Assembly: GCF_003096075.1 (NCBI RefSeq) | Contig: NZ_CP015449.1 | Coordinates: 1,977,001-2,041,000 of the forward strand | DNA from: Dietzia lutea | Lineage (GTDB): Bacteria > Actinomycetota > Actinomycetes > Mycobacteriales > Mycobacteriaceae | Reading direction: 5' to 3' | Length of the DNA stretch: 64,000 nt | Shown: positions 36,319 to 43,757 of the stretch, piece by piece | Layout of the letters: each line of letters opens with the position of its first letter | Position numbering within the stretch: the first letter of the stretch is position 1 | Made by a program: the position numbers and the translations under genes | Notes under the pieces: generated by a model | Databases searched by the model: none | What the model saw: only the letters and a program-made list of their open reading frames with translations | What the model was told of the DNA's origin: nothing

Positions 36319-36370
36319 GAGTATGCGTGCGCGGTTTCCGCAACCGCACGGAATGAATATAAGCATACTC
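36319..36370 (-). promoter_or_regulatory. hup upstream region with nested inverted repeats
   Basis: Perfect arms GAGTATGC (36319-36326) and GCATACTC (36363-36370) flank an inner hairpin GCGGTT-tccgc-AACCGC (36331-36347). On the minus strand the distal arm overlaps a candidate -10 (TATGCT, 36367-36362), next to an AT-rich TATATT in an otherwise GC-rich window. This probably contains the hup promoter and a 5'-UTR structure or operator. Confidence 0.45.
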
Positions 36371-36434
36371 ACACGGCTGGGCCGGACGGCGGTCAACTCG
36401 GAGGTGACTCCGGAACATTTTTGACGCGCGTCGA

Positions 36435-37031
36435 TCAGCGGGGTGTGGTGACCGGTTTGAACGCCGGCCGCCGGCTTTCGAACGCCTCGATATCGTCGGC
36501 ACGCCGCAGCGTGAGGCCGATGTCGTCGAGCCCCTCCATGAGCCGCCAGCGCGTGTAGTCGTCGATGTCGAACGGCACGGTGATTTCACCCGCGGTGATC
36601 GTGCGGGCGACCAGATCCACGGTGAGCTCGATACCCGGTCGCTCGTCCATCACCTTCCACAGGAGCTCGACGTTCTCCTGTTCGACCTGAGCGGCCACGA
36701 GACCGGACTTACCCGAGTTGCCGCGGAAGATGTCGGCGAAGCGGGACGAGACGACCACGCGGAAGCCGAAGTCCATGAGCGCCCACACGGCGTGCTCGCG
36801 CGACGAGCCGGTTCCGAAGTCCGGTCCGGCGACCAGGACGGAGGCGCGGTCGTACGGCGCACGGTTGAGGACGAAGTCCGGCTCGTTGGCGCGCCAGGAG
36901 GAGAACAGCCCGTCCTCGAAACCCGTGCGCGTGACGCGCTTGAGGTACTCGGCGGGGATGATCTGGTCGGTGTCCACGTTGGAGCGGCGCAGCGGGGCGC
37001 CGATGCCGGTGTGGGTGGTGATCGGCTCCAT
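36435..37031 (-). CDS. leuD: 3-isopropylmalate dehydratase small subunit
   Basis: The 198-aa swivelling subunit of isopropylmalate isomerase in leucine synthesis. Conserved segments are [42 protein letters not shown] and [15 protein letters not shown]. The start is ATG at 37031, six bases after leuC. Its neighbour and partner LeuC forms the heterodimer. Confidence 0.97.
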   Translation of the reverse strand: MEPITTHTGIGAPLRRSNVDTDQIIPAEYLKRVTRTGFEDGLFSSWRANEPDFVLNRAPYDRASVLVAGPDFGTGSSREHAVWALMDFGFRVVVSSRFADIFRGNSGKSGLVAAQVEQENVELLWKVMDERPGIELTVDLVARTITAGEITVPFDIDDYTRWRLMEGLDDIGLTLRRADDIEAFESRRPAFKPVTTPR

Positions 37032-37037
37032 GAGGTG

Positions 37038-38504
37038 TCAGGCCCCCTTCGCGGGCTCGAGATCGACGGGCGAGGCGAGGTGCCCGAGCACCGCGGTGGC
37101 CGCGGCGACCGACGGGCTGACCAGGTGGGTGCGCGCACCCTTGCCCTGACGTCCCTCGAAGTTGCGGTTTGAGGTCGACGCGCACCGCTGGCCGGGCAGC
37201 AGCGAGTCGGGGTTCATGCCCAGGCACATGGAGCAGCCGGGCTGGCGCCATTCGGCGCCGAACTCGGTGAACACCCGGTCCAGGCCCTCCTGCTCGGCCT
37301 GCTCGCGCACCCGCATGGAACCCGGCACGACGAGCATCCGGACGCCGTCGGCGATCCTCTGCCCGTCGATGACCTCGGCGACGGTGCGCAGGTCCTCGAT
37401 GCGGCCGTTGGTGCACGACCCGACGAACACGACGTCGACGGGCACCTCGCGCATGGGGGTGCCGGCCCGCAGGTCCATGTACTCCAGGGCGCTCTCGGCG
37501 GCGATGCGCGCGCTCTCGTCCGTGAACGAGTCCGGGTTCGGGACGGACGCGCCCAGCGGGACGCCCTGGCCGGGGTTGGTGCCCCAGGTGACGAACGGGG
37601 TGAGCGCGGAGCCGTCGATCACGACCTCGGTGTCGAAGACCGCGTCGTCGTCGGTGCGCAGGCTGTCCCAGTACCGCACGGCCTCGTCCCACTCGTCGCC
37701 CGTGGGCGCGTGCGGACGGCCGCGCAGGTAGTCGTAGGTCGTCTGGTCGGGCGCGATCATGCCCGCCCGCGCGCCGGCCTCGATGCTCATGTTGCAGACG
37801 GTCATCCGGGCCTCCATCGAGAGCTTCTCGATGGCCTCGCCGCGGTACTCGATGATGTAGCCCTGTCCCCCGCCGGTGCCGATCTGGGCGATGACGGCGA
37901 GGATGAGGTCCTTGCCCGTGACGCCGGGCTGCAGCTCGCCGGTGACGGTCACCGCCATCGTCTTGAACGGCCGCAGGCTGAGCGTCTGGGTGGCCATGAC
38001 GTGCTCGACCTCGGAGGTGCCGATGCCCATGGCGATGGACCCGAACGCCCCGTGGGTGGACGTGTGCGAGTCGCCGCACACCACCGTCATGCCCGGCTGG
38101 GTCAGGCCCAGCTGGGGGCCCACGACGTGGACGATCCCCTGGTCGAGGTCGCCCATCGGGTACAGCCGGACCCCGAACTCCTCGCAGTTGCGGCGCAGGG
38201 TCTCGATCTGGACGCGCGAGGTCCGGTCGGCGATGAGGTTGACGGCGCCGCCGACGATGTCGGTCGGCACGTTGTGGTCCTCGGTGGCCAGGGTGAGGTC
38301 CGGGCGGCGGAGCTGACGGCCGGCCAGGCGGAGTCCGTCGAACGCCTGGGGGCTGGTGACCTCGTGGATGAGGTGGAGGTCGATGAAGATGAGGTCGGGC
38401 CCCCGGGACTCGCCCTCGCCCTCTCCGCTGACCACCACGTGGTCATCCCAGACCTTCTCGGCCAGGGTCCGCGGTCGCGTTCCGCCGGTCACGGTCTCAG
38501 TCAT
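37038..38504 (-). CDS. leuC: 3-isopropylmalate dehydratase large subunit
   Basis: The 488-aa aconitase-like subunit. Iron-sulfur ligands are seen in [14 protein letters not shown] and [10 protein letters not shown], with [32 protein letters not shown] upstream of them. ATG at 38504 ([19 protein letters not shown]) is chosen, with GGAGG four bases upstream; a longer in-frame reading to 39263 crosses the divergent regulator gene and is false. The promoter lies in the 69-bp gap with the IclR gene, which contains two palindromes. Confidence 0.96.
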   Translation of the reverse strand: MTETVTGGTRPRTLAEKVWDDHVVVSGEGEGESRGPDLIFIDLHLIHEVTSPQAFDGLRLAGRQLRRPDLTLATEDHNVPTDIVGGAVNLIADRTSRVQIETLRRNCEEFGVRLYPMGDLDQGIVHVVGPQLGLTQPGMTVVCGDSHTSTHGAFGSIAMGIGTSEVEHVMATQTLSLRPFKTMAVTVTGELQPGVTGKDLILAVIAQIGTGGGQGYIIEYRGEAIEKLSMEARMTVCNMSIEAGARAGMIAPDQTTYDYLRGRPHAPTGDEWDEAVRYWDSLRTDDDAVFDTEVVIDGSALTPFVTWGTNPGQGVPLGASVPNPDSFTDESARIAAESALEYMDLRAGTPMREVPVDVVFVGSCTNGRIEDLRTVAEVIDGQRIADGVRMLVVPGSMRVREQAEQEGLDRVFTEFGAEWRQPGCSMCLGMNPDSLLPGQRCASTSNRNFEGRQGKGARTHLVSPSVAAATAVLGHLASPVDLEPAKGA

Positions 38505-38537
38505 CACGCCTCCAGTCACGTCCCGGATGAGCCTCTG

Positions 38538-38552
38538 ATGGTTTCTCACCAT
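38538..38552. promoter_or_regulatory. palindrome 1 in the leuC-ltbR divergent region
   Basis: ATGGT-TTCTC-ACCAT; it carries GTGAGA on the minus strand (38549-38544). It overlaps the region expected for the regulator's -35 and the leuC leader. Confidence 0.5.
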
Positions 38553-38561
38553 GTAGGACGA

Positions 38562-38567
38562 TATAGT
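38562..38567 (+). promoter_or_regulatory. -10 box of the leaderless IclR-family gene
   Basis: TATAGT followed by six bases and then the GTG start at 38574, so the transcript should begin at or next to the start codon. The -35 region is weak. Confidence 0.55.
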
Positions 38568-38570
38568 CGA

Positions 38571-38583
38571 ACTGTGAGACAGT
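38571..38583. promoter_or_regulatory. palindrome 2 (ACTGT-GAG-ACAGT) over the ltbR start codon
   Basis: A perfect 13-bp palindrome containing GTGAGA (38574-38579), the same core as palindrome 1 but in the opposite orientation, 30 bp away. A likely autoregulatory operator of the IclR-type regulator. Confidence 0.55.
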
Positions 38584-39275
38584 ATAGCGGGATCGGGGTC
38601 CTCGACAAAGCGATGACGGTGCTGCACGCGGTGGCCGAACAGCCCTGCGTCCTGGCCGACCTCTGCGAGCGGACGGGACTGCCGCGCGCCACCGCGCACC
38701 GCCTCGCCGTGGGGCTGGAGATCCATCAACTGCTGTCCCGCGACGACGCCGGGGTGTGGAGCCTCGGGCCCGGCCTGGCCAAGCTCGCGGCGCACGTCTC
38801 CGACTCCCTCGCCGACGCCGCCTCCACGGTGCTGCCGCGGTTGCGGGAGATCACCGAGGAGAGCGTTCAGGTCTACCGCCGGGACGGCGATCGTCGAATC
38901 TGCGTGGCCTCGGCCGAGCCGCCGACCGGCCTGCGGGACACGGTGCCCGTCGGCGCAGTCCTGCCCATGAGCCGCGGTTCGGGGGCCAAGGTCCTCGCGG
39001 CGTGGGCCGACCCGGCCACGCAGCGCACGCTGCTGACCGACGCCACGTACACCGAACGCCAGCTGGCGGAGGTCCGCCGGCGCGGCTGGGCGCAGTCCGT
39101 CGCCGAGCGGGAGGCGGGCGTGGCCTCGATCTCCGCGCCCATCCGGGACTCGACGGGAACCGTGGTCGCGGCGATCTCGGTCTCCGGGCCGGTGGACCGC
39201 ATCGGCCGACGACCGGGCGTGAAGTGGGCCGCCGACCTGCTCGCCGCGGCCGACGCGATCCACAATCGGCTGTAG
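38574..39275 (+). CDS. ltbR: IclR-family regulator, LtbR-like
   Basis: A 233-aa IclR regulator: N-terminal winged helix ([41 protein letters not shown]) and C-terminal effector domain ([54 protein letters not shown]). It is divergent from leuC, the conserved place of the Corynebacterium leucine/tryptophan regulator LtbR and of Rv2989. GTG at 38574 gives [13 protein letters not shown] and lies six bases after a TATAGT box, so translation is probably leaderless. It likely represses leuCD and itself. Confidence 0.9.
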   Translation: MRQYSGIGVLDKAMTVLHAVAEQPCVLADLCERTGLPRATAHRLAVGLEIHQLLSRDDAGVWSLGPGLAKLAAHVSDSLADAASTVLPRLREITEESVQVYRRDGDRRICVASAEPPTGLRDTVPVGAVLPMSRGSGAKVLAAWADPATQRTLLTDATYTERQLAEVRRRGWAQSVAEREAGVASISAPIRDSTGTVVAAISVSGPVDRIGRRPGVKWAADLLAAADAIHNRL

Positions 39276-39319
39276 GGCGGCCCGTCGGCACGCGGCCGGC
39301 CCTCAGGCGGGCCGTCGCC
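39276..39319. terminator. imperfect hairpin between convergent ltbR and lipoprotein genes
   Basis: GGCGGCCCG right after the ltbR stop can pair with CGGGCCGTCGCC (39308-39319), with one bulge. The second arm lies in the 3' end of the convergent gene. Confidence 0.3.
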
Positions 39320-40157
39320 CGCGGACGAGCCTGTCCAGCGCCCACGGCAGGCTCGTGACGCTGGGCTGTCGCACGGCCGCCACGAGGTCGTCGTCGCGGG
39401 GGTCGACCCGCACCACCTGGACGCCCGGACGCCGCAGCGCCCGATACGGCCGGGGCTCGGCCCGGGCGTCCACCTCGAAATCCAGGGCGCGGATCTCCGC
39501 GCCGAGCGGCGAGTCCGCCGCGAGGGTGGCGACGGGGGTGTCGGGCCGGGCGCCGGTGCCGACGACGACGGCGAGGGCCTCGACCCCGAGCCGCCGCTGA
39601 CCCCGGGTCCACGCGTCGAGCGCCTCCTCGGCGGTGGCGGCCGCCGGTCCGGGATCGCGGTCGAGGGCGTCGGCCACGAGGTCGAGGTGGTCCCGCCAGC
39701 CCGGTCGCCCCTGCGGGTCGACGATCACGGTCGCCAGGCGCTCGTACCCGCGTAGCTGGTCGCCGGTGACGTCCGCCGCGGCCAGGACGAAGGCGTCGAC
39801 GCCGAACGGCAGCAGTGACCGCAGATCGGGCAGGCCCGGGCCGTCCCACTCGGGACGCGGCGGGGCGGGCCGCCCACGCCACGGCCGCGGGCCCGTGCCG
39901 TCGACCGCCCACGCGGCCTCCGGCTCGCGGTCGAGAGCGTGCAGGACGTCGAGATCCGCCGAGGAGAGCGCGAGGAGACGCCGCGGCGGCGCGTCCGGCG
40001 TGGGTGTCCGGACCGGTTTCGGAGGGGCCAGCGGGTCCGTCGGGGTGGCGGACGGACTCGTCGTCGTCGCCCCCTTCTCCGCGCCGCACGCACCGAGGGC
40101 GGTGAGGGACAGGCCGGCCCCCGCGGCGAGGCGGAACAGGTCACGGCGCGAGGTCAC
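39303..40157 (-). CDS. Tat-exported lipoprotein, periplasmic-binding-protein-like
   Basis: A 284-aa protein. The N-terminus has a twin-arginine motif (TSRRDLFRLAAG) and a lipobox (ALGAC, Cys at about residue 24), then a Thr/Ser/Pro-rich linker. The mature part resembles iron-siderophore binding proteins of the FecB/TroA class: RRLLALSSADLDVLHALD, DLRSLLPFGVDAFVLAAADVTGDQLRGYERLATVIVD. It ends VTSLPWALDRLVRGRR. GTG at 40157 is the start; upstream codons would run into the tRNA terminator. No permease or ATPase gene is adjacent, so any transporter partner is elsewhere. The family assignment is moderate. Confidence 0.72.
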   Translation of the reverse strand: MTSRRDLFRLAAGAGLSLTALGACGAEKGATTTSPSATPTDPLAPPKPVRTPTPDAPPRRLLALSSADLDVLHALDREPEAAWAVDGTGPRPWRGRPAPPRPEWDGPGLPDLRSLLPFGVDAFVLAAADVTGDQLRGYERLATVIVDPQGRPGWRDHLDLVADALDRDPGPAAATAEEALDAWTRGQRRLGVEALAVVVGTGARPDTPVATLAADSPLGAEIRALDFEVDARAEPRPYRALRRPGVQVVRVDPRDDDLVAAVRQPSVTSLPWALDRLVRGRRPA

Positions 40158-40190
40158 GCGGTGATCTTCGCACGACCCCCGAAATGCGGA

Positions 40191-40223
40191 ACGTCCCGGC
40201 TCGTCAGTGACGAACCGGGACGT
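40191..40223 (-). terminator. terminator hairpin of tRNA-Glu copy 1
   Basis: ACGTCCCGG (40191-40199) pairs with CCGGGACGT (40215-40223), and the loop itself pairs (TCGTCA-g-TGACGA), giving a nearly perfect 33-nt hairpin six bases after the tRNA CCA. On the minus strand it is followed by TTCCGCATTTCGGG, a tail shared with tRNA-Glu copy 2. Confidence 0.6.
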
Positions 40224-40228
40224 CTGCC

Positions 40229-40304
40229 TGGTACCCCCGATGGGATTCGAACCCACGCTACCGCCGTGAGAGGGCGGCGTCCTAGGCCGCTAGACGACGG
40301 GGGC
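40229..40304 (-). tRNA. tRNA-Glu (anticodon CTC), copy 1, CCA encoded
   Basis: The minus-strand cloverleaf has acceptor GCCCCCG/CGGGGGT, anticodon stem CCGCC/GGCGG with loop CTCTCAC (anticodon CTC) and T-arm GTGGG-TTCGAAT-CCCAT. The discriminator A is at 40232 and a genomic CCA follows (40231-40229). The body is identical to the copy at 43412-43484. A candidate promoter lies 19-48 bp upstream. Confidence 0.95.
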
Positions 40305-40322
40305 CTTGCTTGCTGCTCCACC

Positions 40323-40352
40323 ACAGTAGCCGACAGGTGGACGCGGAACCAA
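40323..40352 (-). promoter_or_regulatory. candidate promoter of tRNA-Glu copy 1
   Basis: TTGGTT (40352-40347), 18-bp spacer, TACTGT (40328-40323). The predicted start is about 10-12 bp before the tRNA. Confidence 0.5.
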
Positions 40353-40411
40353 ATCGGTGCGCGTGGCGGACTTCACCCGGTACAAAGATGCACTCGGTCT
40401 ACTTATTCCGT

Positions 40412-40417
40412 TAGGCT
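40412..40417 (+). promoter_or_regulatory. -10 box of the leaderless tetR gene
   Basis: TAGGCT followed by TCCTCT and the GTG start at 40424, a six-base gap typical of leaderless mRNAs. No good -35. Confidence 0.5.
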
Positions 40418-40423
40418 TCCTCT

Positions 40424-41164
40424 GTGAGCTCTCCCCCCGACGCCTCCCTGCAGGCCCACGACGCGTCCCCGAGTGCGGACGCCCCACGCGACGACTCCCT
40501 GCGCGACCGCAAGCGCCGCGCGACGCTCCTCGCCATCGAGGACGCCGCCACCGCGCTGGTCCTCGAGCACGGGTACGACGCGGTGACGGTCGACCAGATC
40601 TGCGCGGCCGCCGAAGTCTCCAAGCGGACGTTCTTCAACTACGTCGCCTCCAAGGAGGCCGCGGTCATCGGCGCCACCCCGCAGGACGTCCCCGAGACCG
40701 AGCGCGAGGAGTTCCTCGACCGGGTCGATCCGGACGTCCCCGGCGCGGTGATGCGCGTCTTCCTCGCCGGCTTCGCCGCCACCCGCATCGCGGACCGCGA
40801 GCAGACCGCCACGCTCGTCCAACGTCGGCGCGACATCTTCCGGGCCGAGCCGCAACTCGGCGCCGCGCGGATGACCGCCTCGTACCGGTTCCAGCTCGAA
40901 CTCGTGGACCTCGTCTCCTGCCACCTCGACCAGCACCCGCGGCTGCGCCGCCTGCCCGGAGTGAGCGCCGAGGCCGAGGCACGCGCGTGCGTCGCGCTCG
41001 TCGCCGCCTCGGGCAACCTCGGCATGGCCACCTGGCTGAACCGGGACTCCGCCACCTTCGCCGACCTCCACGCCGACTGTGCCACCGCCCTGCGGCAGCT
41101 CGCCGTGCTCGTCGGCGAGCCCTGCGCCCACGACTCCTCCACCGACGGGACCCCGCATGAGTGA
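40424..41164 (+). CDS. TetR/AcrR-family transcriptional regulator
   Basis: A 246-aa regulator. After a 30-residue polar tail comes the TetR helix-turn-helix (RKRRATLLAIEDAATALVLEHGYDAVTVDQICAAAEVSKRTFFNYVASKEAAV). A second helical region follows for ligand binding and dimerisation, with MTASYRFQLELVDLVSCHL and RACVALVAASGNLGMATWLNR. The downstream MFS gene starts inside its last codons (8-bp overlap), so it probably controls that exporter. GTG at 40424 lies six bases after TAGGCT. Confidence 0.92.
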   Translation: MSSPPDASLQAHDASPSADAPRDDSLRDRKRRATLLAIEDAATALVLEHGYDAVTVDQICAAAEVSKRTFFNYVASKEAAVIGATPQDVPETEREEFLDRVDPDVPGAVMRVFLAGFAATRIADREQTATLVQRRRDIFRAEPQLGAARMTASYRFQLELVDLVSCHLDQHPRLRRLPGVSAEAEARACVALVAASGNLGMATWLNRDSATFADLHADCATALRQLAVLVGEPCAHDSSTDGTPHE

Positions 41165-42746
41165 GACAGACATCCGCACCACCGCGGCACCGCCCGGTGC
41201 CGACCGCTCCCCCGCCCCGGCGCCGACGACGCACAACGTCCCGCTGGTGTTCACCTCGCTGCTGCTGGGGATGCTCATCGTGTCCCTGGGGCAGATGATC
41301 TTCGCCACCGCACTGCCGACGATCGTCGCCGACCTCGGCGGCGTCGACCGCATGAGCTGGGTCATCACCGTCTACCTGCTCACCATGACGATCGGCCTGC
41401 CCGTGTACGGCAAGCTCGGGGACCAGATCGGGCGCAAACCCCTCTTCGTCACGGCCATCCTGCTGTTCTCCGCCGGCTCCCTCCTCGGCGCGCTGGCGTG
41501 GAACATCGATCTGCTCATCGCCGCACGCGCGGTCCAAGGACTCGGCGGCGGCGGCCTCATGGTCCTGTCCCAGGCGATCGTCGCCGACGTCGTCCCCGCC
41601 CGGCAGCGCGGCCGCTACATGGGCGTCATGGGCGCCGTCTTCGGGCTGTCCTCCGTCCTCGGCCCGCTGCTCGGCGGATTCTTCACCGAGGGGCCCGGCT
41701 GGAGGTGGGCGCTGTGGTTCAACCTCCCCGTGTGCCTGATCGCCCTCGTCGTGGCCGTCGTCTGGCTGCGCCTGCCCAACCGCGGCAGCGGACGCCGCAC
41801 CGACTGGCCCGGCACGCTGCTCATGGCCGTCGGCACCACCGCGCTCATCCTCATCTCCTCGTGGGGCGGCAACCGCTACGACTGGACCGACCCGGTCATC
41901 CTCGGCATGGGCGCGCTGTTCCTCGTGTGCGCCGTGGCCTTCGTACAGGTCGAGCGTCGCTCCCCGCACCCGCTGATCCCGATGACGCTGTTCGCCGAGC
42001 GCAACTTCTCGGTCTCCACCGCCGCCGGGCTCCTGATCGGCGTCGCGATGTTCGGGTGCATGGCCTACCTGCCCACCTACATCCAGATGGTCCACGGTCT
42101 CGGGCCCACCGCGGCCGGCCTCATGATGATCCCCATGATGATCGGCATGATGGGCACCTCCATCGTCGTCGGCAACATCGTGAGCCGCACCGGCCGCTAC
42201 AAGTGGTATCCCGTCGCCGGCACGCTCATCATGGGCGTCGGGCTCTGGCTCATCGGCTCGCTGCAGGCCGGTGACACCCTCGTCCACCTCGGCGTGGTGC
42301 TCTTCGTGTTCGGTTTCGGACTGGGCCTGTGCATGCAGCTGCTCGTGCTGATCGTCCAGAACGCGTTCCCCATCTCGGTGGTCGGCACCGCGACCGCGTC
42401 GAACAACTTCTTCCGCCAGATCGGCGGGACCATGGGTTCGGCCATCGTCGGCTCGCTGTTCGTCAGCCGGCTCGCCGACCTCATGGGCGAGCGCATCCCC
42501 GCCGCGGCGGCCCAGCTCGGACCCGAGGGCGCACGGCTCGCCGAGACCTTCGCCCACGGCTCGGGAGCCAACTCCATGAGCCCGGAGATCCTCGCCGGGC
42601 TGCCGGGCCCCCTGCACGACGCGATCGTCGGGGCGTACAACGACGCCCTGGTGCCGATCTACCACATGGTCGTCCCGCTCATCCTCGTCGCGACCGTGCT
42701 GCTGCTGTTCGTCCGCGAGGACACCCTCAAGGAGACGGTCGACTGA
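41157..42746 (+). CDS. MFS drug exporter, DHA2 (14-TM) family
   Basis: A 529-aa major facilitator of the EmrB/QacA type. Membrane segments start at FTSLLLGMLIVSLGQMIFATALPTI. Motif A-like GKLGDQIGRKPLF and antiporter motif C-like AVFGLSSVLGPLLGGFF are present, and about 14 helices are predictable to the last, VVPLILVATVLLLFV. Such pumps export drugs or toxic metabolites with protons. ATG at 41157 overlaps the tetR end by 8 bp. It is followed by two terminator hairpins. The real substrate is unknown. Confidence 0.93.
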   Translation: MSETDIRTTAAPPGADRSPAPAPTTHNVPLVFTSLLLGMLIVSLGQMIFATALPTIVADLGGVDRMSWVITVYLLTMTIGLPVYGKLGDQIGRKPLFVTAILLFSAGSLLGALAWNIDLLIAARAVQGLGGGGLMVLSQAIVADVVPARQRGRYMGVMGAVFGLSSVLGPLLGGFFTEGPGWRWALWFNLPVCLIALVVAVVWLRLPNRGSGRRTDWPGTLLMAVGTTALILISSWGGNRYDWTDPVILGMGALFLVCAVAFVQVERRSPHPLIPMTLFAERNFSVSTAAGLLIGVAMFGCMAYLPTYIQMVHGLGPTAAGLMMIPMMIGMMGTSIVVGNIVSRTGRYKWYPVAGTLIMGVGLWLIGSLQAGDTLVHLGVVLFVFGFGLGLCMQLLVLIVQNAFPISVVGTATASNNFFRQIGGTMGSAIVGSLFVSRLADLMGERIPAAAAQLGPEGARLAETFAHGSGANSMSPEILAGLPGPLHDAIVGAYNDALVPIYHMVVPLILVATVLLLFVREDTLKETVD

Positions 42747-42757
42747 CCGTCCCCGAG

Positions 42758-42842
42758 GCGCACCCATCGGTGCGCTCCCCGCCGCGGTCCGCCGCCCTCA
42801 CCCCCGTGCCCGCGCTCACCGCGCGCCGGCGCGGGGGTGAGG
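42758..42842 (+). terminator. two hairpins after the MFS gene
   Basis: GCGCACC-catc-GGTGCGC (42758-42775), then CCTCACCCCCG (42796-42806) pairing perfectly with CGGGGGTGAGG (42832-42842). No U-tract, but two strong stems in the gap before the next gene. Confidence 0.5.
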
Positions 42843-42895
42843 AGTCCGACACGGGATCCGTACGCACGACACACGGCCCCGTCACGCGGCGTCAC

Positions 42896-42901
42896 TAGCG
42901 T
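42896..42901 (+). promoter_or_regulatory. -10 box of the leaderless thioesterase gene
   Basis: TAGCGT followed by seven bases and GTG at 42909. Confidence 0.45.
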
Positions 42902-42908
42902 CCGACGT

Positions 42909-43349
42909 GTGACCACGCCGCACCTCACCGCTCCCGACCGCACCGCCTCCCACCAGACCGTGCTGCGGTTCCTGGCCGCCCCCTCGGACGTCAACTGGGG
43001 AGGCAACGCCCACGGCGGACGGATCATGTCGTGGATCGACGACGCGGCGAACCTGTGTGCGGCCCAGTGGTCGGGGACCCCGTGCAACTCCGTGTACGCC
43101 GGCGGGGTGCGCTTCTACCACCCGGTGCGGATCGGGGACGTGGTGGAGGTGGAGGCCCGCCTCCTCCACACCGGCCACGAGACCATGCACGTCTCCGTGC
43201 ACGTGCGCTCCGGGCCGGCCACCTCGTCCGCCCGCACGCTCAGCACGCACTGCCTCACCGTCTGCGCCGCCCTGGACGCACACGCACGGGACCTCATCCG
43301 GCTGCGGGCACGGGGACGGTCCGCGAGGCGGGCGCCCGCCCCGAGCTGA
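42909..43349 (+). CDS. hotdog-fold acyl-CoA thioesterase
   Basis: A 146-aa protein of the YciA/BFIT hotdog family. The motif DVNWGGNAHGGRIMSWIDDAANLCAAQW holds the catalytic Asn/Asp region, followed by VRFYHPVRIGDVVEVEARLLHTGHETMHVSVHVRSG. It hydrolyses acyl-CoA thioesters in this family. GTG at 42909 (VTTPHLTAP) gives the normal N-terminus and lies seven bases after a TAGCGT box. It is separated from the MFS gene by terminators, so it is probably its own unit, converging on tRNA-Glu copy 2. Confidence 0.9.
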   Translation: MTTPHLTAPDRTASHQTVLRFLAAPSDVNWGGNAHGGRIMSWIDDAANLCAAQWSGTPCNSVYAGGVRFYHPVRIGDVVEVEARLLHTGHETMHVSVHVRSGPATSSARTLSTHCLTVCAALDAHARDLIRLRARGRSARRAPAPS

Positions 43350-43373
43350 GCGATGACCGCCCGAAATGCGGAA

Positions 43374-43402
43374 GACGCCCGGAGCGATGTGCTCCGGGCG
43401 TC
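43374..43402 (-). terminator. terminator hairpin of tRNA-Glu copy 2
   Basis: GACGCCCGGAGC-gatgt-GCTCCGGGCGTC, a perfect 12-bp stem ten bases after the tRNA. On the minus strand it is followed by TTCCGCATTTCGGG, as at copy 1. Confidence 0.65.
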
Positions 43403-43411
43403 TTCATGTTG

Positions 43412-43484
43412 TACCCCCGATGGGATTCGAACCCACGCTACCGCCGTGAGAGGGCGGCGTCCTAGGCCGCTAGACGACGGGGGC
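43412..43484 (-). tRNA. tRNA-Glu (anticodon CTC), copy 2
   Basis: Identical to copy 1 over 74 bp (40231-40304 versus 43411-43484), but the 3' end is followed by CAA, so CCA is not encoded. It lies downstream of tRNA-Gln and gltX, the ancestral place of this gene in mycobacteria as recalled. Confidence 0.95.
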
Positions 43485-43514
43485 TAGGACACGGATCCGC
43501 AGGGGATCCGCTGT

Positions 43515-43535
43515 GAGCACTCGCGTGGAGTGCTC
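43515..43535 (-). other. hairpin between tRNA-Gln and tRNA-Glu
   Basis: GAGCACT (43515-43521) and AGTGCTC (43529-43535) pair perfectly, two bases after the tRNA-Gln 3' end. Possibly a processing signal or weak terminator in the tRNA-Gln/tRNA-Glu transcript. Confidence 0.4.
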
Positions 43536-43537
43536 CG

Positions 43538-43609
43538 CTGGCCTACCAGGACTCGAACCTAGAACGACTGAACCAGAATCAGCTGTGTTGCCAATTACAC
43601 CATAGGCCA
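43538..43609 (-). tRNA. tRNA-Gln (anticodon CTG)
   Basis: The minus-strand cloverleaf has acceptor TGGCCTA/TAGGCCA, anticodon stem GCTGA/TCAGT with loop TTCTGGT (anticodon CTG), T-arm with GGTTCGAGTCC, and discriminator G. CCA is not encoded. It is next to tRNA-Glu and gltX. GltX in actinobacteria often charges both tRNA-Glu and tRNA-Gln before GatCAB amidation, so the linkage is functionally sensible. Confidence 0.95.
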
Positions 43610-43648
43610 CTATTTTCACTTGTCCGCCGCTCTTCGGCGACCTCGAAG

Positions 43649-43679
43649 AGACTACCAAACCTCTGTGGGTGAATAACAA
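43649..43679 (-). promoter_or_regulatory. candidate promoter of tRNA-Gln/tRNA-Glu
   Basis: TTGTTA (43679-43674), 19-bp spacer, TAGTCT (43654-43649). It is followed by a CTCTTCG/CGAAGAG hairpin before tRNA-Gln. The spacer is slightly long. Confidence 0.4.
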
Positions 43680-43716
43680 ATCGCCTGGTCAGAGTCCTTG
43701 TTTCCGAGGGCGGACC

Positions 43717-43751
43717 CGGCCGCGCCCGTCACCTGACGACCGGCGCGGCCG
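43717..43751 (-). terminator. gltX terminator hairpin
   Basis: CGGCCGCGCC (43717-43726) pairs perfectly with GGCGCGGCCG (43742-43751), seven bases beyond the gltX stop. Confidence 0.6.
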
Positions 43752-43757
43752 CTCTCA

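Noticed and set aside
38505-39263. N-terminal extension of leuC through the divergent regulator
   Set aside because: Would overlap the IclR gene completely; LeuC homology begins at 38504, where an SD is present.
40305-40423. Operator palindrome for the TetR regulator
   Set aside because: No inverted repeat longer than chance could be found in the gap; the operator may be imperfect.
43470-43679. 69-codon minus-strand frame over tRNA-Gln and tRNA-Glu
   Set aside because: Covers two tRNA genes and their spacer; not protein-coding.
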